Shown here: piece after piece, positions 1 through 5,349 of the stretch | Layout: each line of letters begins with the position of its first letter | How positions within the stretch are numbered: the stretch's first letter is position 1 | NCBI GenBank assembly: GCA_964529795.1 | Contig: CAZGXM010000096.1 | Span: 1-6,582, forward strand | Direction: 5' to 3' | Length of the DNA stretch: 6,582 bases | Source of the DNA: CAZGXM01 sp964529795 | GTDB lineage: Bacteria > Bacillota > JADQBR01 | Program-made: the position numbers and the translations under genes | Notes under the pieces: generated by a model | Databases searched by the model: none | What the model saw: the letters and a program-made list of their open reading frames with translations, nothing else | What the model was told of the DNA's origin: nothing

Positions 1-2
1 AC

Positions 3-389
3 CCGTATGTCCTGTTGATGTGGGGGATCACTTCTGAACGCCTGGAAAGCTGGGACGAACAGGAGGAAGAAGGGAAGATTAAGGGTGCAGCTGGTTCGCC
101 CGGTGTCGGTACAGGTATAGCGAGGGTGATCAGGTCCATCGACAAGCTTCACGAGGTCCAGGAAGGTGAGATTCTGGTATGTCCTGCCACTTCGCCCAGT
201 TGGGGCGGAATCTTCTCCAAGGTAAAAGCCCTGGTAACTGATACAGGAGGAATCATGTCCCACGCAGCAATTATTGCCAGGGAACATAACTTGCCCGCAG
301 TGGTCGGGACCGGCAGAGGTACTAGCCTCATTAAGACCGGGGATATGATCAGGGTTGACGGCAATAATGGGGTCGTAGAAAAACTTTGA
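3..389 (+). CDS. C-terminal part of a PEP-utilising phosphohistidine-domain protein (5' truncated by window edge)
   Basis: Only the 3' end of the gene is present. The frame is open to the left edge (it reads PYVLLMWGITSERLESW), and there is no Shine-Dalgarno before the TTG/ATG at 15-20, so the real start lies upstream. The visible part is the swivelling phosphohistidine domain of PEP synthase, PPDK, rifampicin phosphotransferase and phenylphosphate synthase. It shows GAAGSPGVGTGIARVI, then EGEILVCPATSPSW, then VTDTGGIMSHAAIIAR with the phospho-accepting His codon at 261-263, then LPAVVGTG and a terminal IRVDGNNGVVEKL. In this family the His takes a phosphoryl group from an ATP-grasp domain and carries it to the acceptor. 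That ATP domain is encoded separately by the next gene (499-1569), which suggests a split two-subunit enzyme like phenylphosphate synthase, this being the PpsA-like subunit. The acceptor cannot be read, because any substrate-binding part lies off-window. The domain call is firm; the enzyme name is inference. Confidence 0.88.
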   Translation, partial: PYVLLMWGITSERLESWDEQEEEGKIKGAAGSPGVGTGIARVIRSIDKLHEVQEGEILVCPATSPSWGGIFSKVKALVTDTGGIMSHAAIIAREHNLPAVVGTGRGTSLIKTGDMIRVDGNNGVVEKL

Positions 390-407
390 GGCCCGGTTCC
401 TGGGTTT

Positions 408-466
408 GAGCAGGGTGAGGTGAAAAGCGAGAATGAGCGATATAGTACTCCAGCCTTACCCCGCTT
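408..466 (+). other. Possible RNA hairpin between the His-domain and ATP-domain genes
   Basis: The arms GCAGGGTGAGG (410-420) and CCTTACCCCGC (454-464) pair over 11 positions with one A-C mismatch and one G-U pair. An A-T pair (409/465) and a G-U pair (408/466) extend the base. The loop is about 33 nt, long for a classical intrinsic terminator. A T-rich but interrupted stretch follows (TTCATCATTTTAATTT, 465-480). It could be a weak terminator or attenuator, or a processing/stability element that sets the ratio of the two presumed subunits. The call rests on manual base pairing only, with no energy calculation. Confidence 0.35.
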
Positions 467-498
467 CATCATTTTAATTTGATTAAGGAGAGATTGCC

Positions 499-1569
499 AT
501 GAGGGTTATTTACTGGTTAGAGGAACTGGCTCAAGATGCTCTCGATGAAGTAGGAAAGAAATGCGCGAACTTGGGAGAAATGACAAGGAGAGGTCTTCCT
601 GTACCACCGGGTTTTGCCATATCAATGGAAGCATACAAAACATTTCTCTTGGAAACGGGGTTAAATGAGACCATCGGCCAGATAATCAAAAGTGCAGGAA
701 AATTAAGCGGCCGGATCGATGAATTGGAGCTTCTAAGCCAGCAAATTCGTAAGGCTATGGAATCCGTGGAAATGCAAGCAGGCTTGAAACAGGAGATACT
801 TTCCGGCTACCACGAGTTGTCCAGGAGAATGGGAAAGGAACATCTTAAAGTTGCGGTTCGTTCCAGTGGCGCCGTAAGCATGCCGGGAAGTTACGAAACC
901 TATCTAAATGTTCATGGTGACGAGGAGCTTATAGAAAAAGTAATTAAAGTATGGAGCAGTACGTTTAACGCCCGGTCCCTTGGTCATAAGCTGGAGAAAA
1001 AAATGAGTCTTGAGGATACCCCAATCGGTGTTGGGGTGATCAAGATGGTTAATGCCAAAGCAGCCGGCGTGCTTTTCACCATCAACCCCATCACAGGCGA
1101 CCGGGCTAAAATGATTGTCGAGGCCAATTACGGGTTGGGTGAAAGTGTAGTTTCCGGTAAAGTTGGCCCGGACAGGTTCCGTATAAACAGGATCACCTCT
1201 GCTATAGAGGAAAAAATCTTGGGCGCGAAAGAGGAGGAGTGTATTTACTGTCCTGAAAAAGGAGGTGTTATGTTCAAACCGATACCGGAGGAACGGCGCA
1301 ATGAGTTTTGTTTGTCGGATGCAGAACTGATGCGGCTGGTGCAACTGGGCAAGAAGGTGGAGTCATATTTTGGCGGGGTACCCCAGGATATTGAATGGGC
1401 TTTCGATTGTGACCTGCCCGCAGAAGAAAACTTGTTGCTGTTGCAGGCAAGGCCCGAGCAGACCTACGCGGCCAAAAAGAAGAGCCGCATAAAGTTGACC
1501 ACTAATAATGGTATGGAGTACATTTCGAGCTTTCTTGCCAAAGGTATTCAACTGGGTACGCCTACTTAA
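499..1569 (+). CDS. Stand-alone ATP-binding (PPDK N-terminal/PEP-synthase-type) subunit, phenylphosphate-synthase-beta-like
   Basis: This 356-aa protein is essentially one PEP/pyruvate-dikinase ATP-binding domain with no phosphohistidine or PEP/pyruvate barrel domain. The N-terminus has the family signature GKKCANLGEMTRRGLPVPPGFA (19-40). AVRSSG with R121 is followed by the short loop MPGSYETYLNV (128-138). VLFTINPITGD lies near 191-201, QDIEWAFD at 296-303 (Glu299 expected at the metal/ATP site) and LLLQARPEQT near 313-322, before a short basic tail. All expected nucleotide-site elements are intact. The start is supported by AAGGAGAG at 485-492. In the family this domain splits ATP and pyrophosphorylates or phosphorylates the His of a partner, here most plausibly the upstream gene product. 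Size and separation match PpsB (about 40 kDa) of phenylphosphate synthase. Unlike PEP synthase or rifampicin phosphotransferase, the domains are not fused. The target molecule is unknown; phenol is only one possibility. It is probably cytoplasmic, as no signal peptide or membrane segment is seen. Confidence 0.88.
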   Translation: MRVIYWLEELAQDALDEVGKKCANLGEMTRRGLPVPPGFAISMEAYKTFLLETGLNETIGQIIKSAGKLSGRIDELELLSQQIRKAMESVEMQAGLKQEILSGYHELSRRMGKEHLKVAVRSSGAVSMPGSYETYLNVHGDEELIEKVIKVWSSTFNARSLGHKLEKKMSLEDTPIGVGVIKMVNAKAAGVLFTINPITGDRAKMIVEANYGLGESVVSGKVGPDRFRINRITSAIEEKILGAKEEECIYCPEKGGVMFKPIPEERRNEFCLSDAELMRLVQLGKKVESYFGGVPQDIEWAFDCDLPAEENLLLLQARPEQTYAAKKKSRIKLTTNNGMEYISSFLAKGIQLGTPT

Positions 1570-1588
1570 TAAGGAAAGGAGTGATTAG

Positions 1589-2464
1589 ATGAAAACCTTG
1601 GGATCTTTTCGTTACCAGGTGCCGGGGAGCATGCAGGAAATCATGATGCTATTAGACGACAATAAAACGCGCTGCCGGGTGCTGGCAGGGGGTACGGACC
1701 TGCTGGTCATGCTGCGTAATGGGACGATTCAGACAGACCTTGTCGTTGATATTAAAGGAATTCAGGCACTGCACAAGATTCAATGGAATGAAAGCGATGG
1801 GATGCGCATTGGCGCGGCCTGCACCATCACCCAGTTATGGAATTCTGATCTTATAAGGAAGTATGTCCCCGTTTTTCTTGAGGTAATCAAGACTTTTGCC
1901 AACATGCAGGTGCGGAACCGGGCCACCATCGGAGGAAATATCACTCGCTCATCGCCGGCAGGGGATCTGCTGCCGGTACTCCTTGCCTTGGATGCAAAAG
2001 TTCGTCTAGTGAGCAGGGGAAGTGAAAGGACCTTGCCGCTGGAAGGTTTTTTTACTGGCCCGGGACAAAATATTATGGAAGCTAATGAACTGTTGGCAGA
2101 AGTCATCATACCACCGGTGGACAGGAAGAGGGCCGTGGCCGTTTTTCACAAGGTGATGCGAACGGCTGATGACCTGGCCAAGATTAATGTGGCCGTTTAT
2201 TTAGAGGTGGAAAACGGCAAAATTCAAAAAACCAGAGTGGCGGTGGGCTCTGTTGCCCCTATTCCTAAAAGACTGAACAAGGTTGAGGCCTTTCTTCAGG
2301 GCGCGGACATTTCGGAGGAGTTATTGGATGAGGCGACCAGGTATGTCAAAGAAGAGATCGCACCTATCTCCGATGTGCGTTCAACCAAGGAGTACCGGTC
2401 GCAAATAACTGGAATTTTCGTAAAAAGAACTCTGCAGAAGGCCTTACGGGGGGTGAAGCAATAA
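1589..2464 (+). CDS. Molybdenum hydroxylase FAD-binding (medium) subunit, CoxM/XdhB family
   Basis: This 291-aa protein has the normal length for the FAD subunit of three-subunit xanthine dehydrogenase/CO dehydrogenase-type enzymes. It passes electrons from the iron-sulfur subunit to FAD and on to an external acceptor. The two FAD-contacting segments are clear: AGGTDLLV (33-40) and TIGGNITRSSPAGD (113-126). A conserved RTADDLAKINVAV segment and a C-terminal CO-dehydrogenase flavoprotein domain ending FVKRTLQKAL follow. The start is set by a strong AAAGGAGTGAT RBS (1575-1585), 19 nt after the previous stop. The stop codon overlaps the next ATG by one base (TAATG), indicating translational coupling. 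The protein has only two cysteines (C29, C78), so it lacks the cysteine-rich insertion that binds the extra [4Fe-4S] cluster in 4-hydroxybenzoyl-CoA reductase beta subunits. Family assignment is strong; the substrate is not determined by this subunit. Confidence 0.93.
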   Translation: MKTLGSFRYQVPGSMQEIMMLLDDNKTRCRVLAGGTDLLVMLRNGTIQTDLVVDIKGIQALHKIQWNESDGMRIGAACTITQLWNSDLIRKYVPVFLEVIKTFANMQVRNRATIGGNITRSSPAGDLLPVLLALDAKVRLVSRGSERTLPLEGFFTGPGQNIMEANELLAEVIIPPVDRKRAVAVFHKVMRTADDLAKINVAVYLEVENGKIQKTRVAVGSVAPIPKRLNKVEAFLQGADISEELLDEATRYVKEEIAPISDVRSTKEYRSQITGIFVKRTLQKALRGVKQ

Positions 2465-2949
2465 TGGAACAGGCCTTAAGGACAATTAACCTGAAGGTAA
2501 ATGGGGAAATGATTGCGGTACAGGTTCAGGATAGTTGGAGCTTATTATACGTGCTGCGTGAAAAGCTTGGGCTGTTTGGGACCAAACACGGTTGTGGTAC
2601 CGGGGAATGTGGGGCTTGTACGGTATTAATAGACGGCTTGGCCACTTCTTCTTGCCTGACCCTGGCAGTGGAAACTGTTGGGTGCGATATTGTTACCATC
2701 GAGGGATTGAAGAATGGCATCGAATTGCATCCCGTGCAACAGGCATTCATAAATACTCATGCAATGCAGTGTGGTTTCTGCACGCCAGGAATGATCATGG
2801 CTACGGTTGCTCTCTTAGGGATGAATCCAAAACCGACAGAAGAAGAAATTATCCAGGCATTGGTGGGAAATCTTTGCCGGTGCGGCTCTTATCCCAAAAT
2901 CATTGAGGCAGTTAAACAGGCAGCTAGCAACTATGTAAGGATGACGTGA
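2464..2949 (+). CDS. Molybdenum hydroxylase [2Fe-2S]2 (small) subunit, CoxS/XdhC-type
   Basis: This 161-aa protein has the typical size of the small iron-sulfur subunit. It relays electrons from the molybdenum centre to FAD. The N-terminal plant-type ferredoxin domain has C44, C49, C52 and C64 in the KHGCGTGECGACTVLIDG context. The C-terminal four-helix domain has QCGFCTPGM (C103, C106; Q102 is expected near the molybdopterin) and NLCRCGSYPKI (C138, C140). All eight cluster ligands are present, so the subunit looks functional. The C-terminal motif is CRCGSY rather than the common CRCTGY, a variant also seen in aldehyde and nicotinate-type members. The start overlaps the FAD gene's stop by one base and is preceded by GGGGGGTGA (2448-2456). 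No Tat signal is visible at the N-terminus, so a cytoplasmic enzyme is likely. Confidence 0.95.
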   Translation: MEQALRTINLKVNGEMIAVQVQDSWSLLYVLREKLGLFGTKHGCGTGECGACTVLIDGLATSSCLTLAVETVGCDIVTIEGLKNGIELHPVQQAFINTHAMQCGFCTPGMIMATVALLGMNPKPTEEEIIQALVGNLCRCGSYPKIIEAVKQAASNYVRMT

Positions 2950-2996
2950 CCGGCTTTAATGGTTCATAACCTACCATAAAAAAGGGGTGAAAAAAC

Positions 2997-5246
2997 ATGA
3001 AATCGGTACCGGAACTTAAATTTGTTGGCAAGTCTATTTCTCCGCGAGATGGCTTTGAGAAAGTGACCGGGCAAGCGCGTTACGCTGCGGACCGGAACCT
3101 TCCGGGGATGTTATACGCTAAAGTCTTGGGGAGCCCTTATCCCCATGCCAGAGTGAAGGCCATTGATACCGCAAAAGCAGCCGCTTTGCAGGGCGTCCAC
3201 GCGGTTATTACCTGCATGGATGCACCGGAAATCAGTTTTCAGCCTGTGGAAACCAGGGAACTGTTACCGTTAAGCAAATATGTGCGTTGTTGGGGAGATG
3301 AAATTGCCGCCGTTGCTGCTACGTCCCCGGAGCTTGCTGAAAAGGCCATCGAGTTAATTGATGTGGAATATGAAGTTTTAACCCCGGTATTTGATGCCAA
3401 AGAGGCCTTGCAACCAGAAGCCCCCAAACTGTATCCTGAAGGGAATCAGTCGGTACCCACCGGCCCCCTCAAGGAAGAATGGGGAGATGTGAATAAAGCT
3501 TTTCAGGAAGCTTATGCCACGGCAGAGGGTGCTTTTACCACCCAGCTCCACATTCCTACACCTATCGAGCCCAGGGCTTGTATGGCCAACTGGAACGGCA
3601 AAGAAATGGATTTGTGGGTTTCTACCCAGTTTCCACACCGGGTGTGTAGCGATGTTGCTACTGTACTGGGCTTACCGCTAAACAAAGTCCGGGTAGTGGC
3701 CCCTTATGTGGGGGGCGGTTTTGGCGGTAAGAAACAGGAACGTTACCCTGTCATCGCTGCTTTGTTAGCTCAAAAGGCCGGGCGACCGGTAAAACTTGAA
3801 TACACCCGAGAGGATGAACACACTATCGCCCGGAGGCGGTATGCCGTTATCATGGACGTAGCATTAGCTTGTGACGGGGATGGGATTCTCACGGGCATCA
3901 AGTTCGAAGGGGTGTATAACGTCGGCGCTTACGGCAACCCCGTAGGTGGTTCGCTCCTGTTCCTCTTGAGTGAGTTTTTTGTCTACCGTTTTCCTAGCGG
4001 GTCCTTCACCGCTTGGGATGTAAACACCAATTTAATGACCGCCCAACCTTTTAGAGGCGTTCAGGCCCCGGCATTCCATTTTGCCGTCGAACAGTTGATA
4101 GACGAATTAGCCAGCAAAATGAACATGGACCCTGTGGAGTTCCGCCGCAAAAATACCTACCGGTCCCATCAGGTTACTAAACCGTTCGGGGAGATTCTGT
4201 CGACTTATGCCATCGAGGAATGCCTGGACAAAGGAAAGGAGGTCTTTGGTTGGGATGCCAAGTGGAGAGGATGGCAACCAAGCAAACCGGACGGCGGCAA
4301 GATTCGCGGCGTGGGAATGGCTACTTCTTTAGGCTGGTGCGACTGGGAGAGGCAAGAAATAGGAGTGGTGGTGGAGATTCAAAAGGACGGTAGCGCCATC
4401 TTGTACACCGGTACTACTGATATAGGTACCGATAGCAAAACAACGCTTACCCAGATCCTGGCGGAGGAATTGAACCTCTCCTTGGATAAGGTAGGGCTGG
4501 TTTTTGGTGATACCAGCGTGACCCCCTTTGACCACGGTTGTTGCGCCAGCAGAACATTGTTTCTGGCCGGGTTGGCCATTAAAAACGCAGCCAAGGAAGC
4601 TATCAGTCAAGTGCTGGAAATGGCAGCCATGAAGATGGATGCCAATGTCAAAGACCTCTATTTTGAAGACGGGTTTGTCAAATCAAAGAGTTCGCCGGGT
4701 GCAGAAATGGCGGTATCTGATATCCTGCATCATTCAGTCTTTGGCAGGGGTACGCTGTCAAAGAATGAGGAGGCTGCTCCTTTGCGCAGTAAGATATACG
4801 TGGGCGGGGCCGCGGCCCATTTCGCCGAGGTTGAGGTTGATACCGAAACCGGAGAAGTGAAATTATTGAGGCTGGTGGCAGTTCATGATGTGGGGCGGGC
4901 CATTAACCCGGCAGTGGTGGAAAACCAAATCTATGGGGCCGCAACCCAGGGTATTGGATACGCATTAACTGAAGAATTGCGTTTTGATGTAAAGGCCAAC
5001 CGCTACTTGGAAACAAATTATACCGATTACAAGATCCTTACTATTGGCGATATTCCGGAACTCAAGGCGGTCATTGTAGAACCAGGTGAACCTTTGGGAC
5101 CATATGGAGCCAAGGGCATCGGGGAACACGCGCTGAACTGTACTGCGGGAGCCATTGCCAACGCAATCAAGAATGCCATCGGCAAAAAAATGCCGGAACT
5201 ACCCATGACGCCCGAACGGGTTTTAAGGGTACTTGAGGAGTTATAG
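2997..5246 (+). CDS. Molybdenum hydroxylase catalytic (large, molybdopterin-binding) subunit, xanthine dehydrogenase/aldehyde oxidase family
   Basis: This 749-aa protein is slightly short but complete for a stand-alone large subunit. An N-terminal a/b-hammerhead domain (VGKSISPRDGFEKVTGQARYAAD, about residues 10-32, onward) precedes the molybdopterin domains. Cofactor elements are VGGGFGGKK (238-246), FRGVQAP (R353), TGTTDIGTD (471-479), HGCCASRT (513-520) and GPYGAKGIGEHALNC with the expected catalytic base Glu710. An RBS GGGGTGA (2984-2990) sits just before the ATG, 47 nt after the small-subunit gene. The family hydroxylates N-heterocycles or aldehydes with water-derived oxygen, or reductively dehydroxylates hydroxybenzoyl-CoA. 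The form I CO-dehydrogenase active-site loop (CSFR) is absent. The DIGTDSKT loop, without the GQG of classical xanthine dehydrogenases, is closer to the DIGTG type of aldehyde oxidoreductases. The adjacent CodB-like permease favours an N-heterocyclic substrate, but this is inference. No maturation gene (xdhC/mocA type) is in the window. Confidence 0.93.
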   Translation: MKSVPELKFVGKSISPRDGFEKVTGQARYAADRNLPGMLYAKVLGSPYPHARVKAIDTAKAAALQGVHAVITCMDAPEISFQPVETRELLPLSKYVRCWGDEIAAVAATSPELAEKAIELIDVEYEVLTPVFDAKEALQPEAPKLYPEGNQSVPTGPLKEEWGDVNKAFQEAYATAEGAFTTQLHIPTPIEPRACMANWNGKEMDLWVSTQFPHRVCSDVATVLGLPLNKVRVVAPYVGGGFGGKKQERYPVIAALLAQKAGRPVKLEYTREDEHTIARRRYAVIMDVALACDGDGILTGIKFEGVYNVGAYGNPVGGSLLFLLSEFFVYRFPSGSFTAWDVNTNLMTAQPFRGVQAPAFHFAVEQLIDELASKMNMDPVEFRRKNTYRSHQVTKPFGEILSTYAIEECLDKGKEVFGWDAKWRGWQPSKPDGGKIRGVGMATSLGWCDWERQEIGVVVEIQKDGSAILYTGTTDIGTDSKTTLTQILAEELNLSLDKVGLVFGDTSVTPFDHGCCASRTLFLAGLAIKNAAKEAISQVLEMAAMKMDANVKDLYFEDGFVKSKSSPGAEMAVSDILHHSVFGRGTLSKNEEAAPLRSKIYVGGAAAHFAEVEVDTETGEVKLLRLVAVHDVGRAINPAVVENQIYGAATQGIGYALTEELRFDVKANRYLETNYTDYKILTIGDIPELKAVIVEPGEPLGPYGAKGIGEHALNCTAGAIANAIKNAIGKKMPELPMTPERVLRVLEEL

Positions 5247-5263
5247 ATATAGGACGCGTCTTA

Positions 5264-5288
5264 TCTTCCCCACACCGGAAGGGGAGGG
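5264..5288 (+). other. Small GC-rich hairpin between the catalytic subunit and the permease
   Basis: TCTTCCCC (5264-5271) can pair with GGGGAGGG (5281-5288) around a 9-nt loop, using four G-C pairs at the top, one further G-C, one A-T and two G-U pairs. A short TTTT (5297-5300) follows only after eight more bases, so this is at best a weak terminator or attenuator. It may reduce read-through into the permease gene. It is a manual fold only; no promoter is recognisable in the 103-nt gap. Confidence 0.3.
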
Positions 5289-5327
5289 GGCTACCATTTT
5301 AAAAGCTCAGGACATTCAGAAGAGTAC

Positions 5328-5337
5328 AAAAAGGGGG
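5328..5337 (+). promoter_or_regulatory. Putative ribosome binding site of the permease gene
   Basis: The purine run AAAAAGGGGG ends 12 nt before the ATG at 5350. The spacing is long for a Shine-Dalgarno but it is the only candidate nearby. The alternative in-frame ATG at 5374 has no purine-rich motif before it, so 5350 is preferred. The frame is open upstream to a TAA at 5224-5226, with only a TTG (5233) as a non-ATG alternative. Confidence 0.45.
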
Positions 5338-5349
5338 CTTGCTTTTATT

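Noticed and set aside
15..20. TTG/ATG pair as the true start of the first gene
   Set aside because: The frame is open to the window edge, there is no ribosome binding site before it, and the sequence immediately upstream reads like a continuing protein, so it is treated as a truncated gene.
406..446. Possible promoter (TTGAGC ... TATAGT) in the gap after the first gene
   Set aside because: The spacing between the two boxes is 29 nt, far from the usual 16-18, and no better pair was found.
904..1344. 146-aa open frame on the minus strand
   Set aside because: It overlaps the conserved ATP-binding domain gene on the opposite strand, and its product has no recognisable domain.
2592..2906. 104-aa open frame on the + strand in another frame
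   Set aside because: It sits inside the iron-sulfur subunit gene, where all eight cluster cysteines are read in the main frame.
2964..2988. Short inverted repeat ATGGT...ACCAT in the gap before the molybdopterin subunit
   Set aside because: The stem is only five base pairs and abuts the ribosome binding site. Such matches are expected by chance.
2997..5246. Form I CO dehydrogenase large subunit
   Set aside because: The diagnostic Cys-containing active-site loop (CSFR) is absent; the corresponding region reads FRGVQAP.
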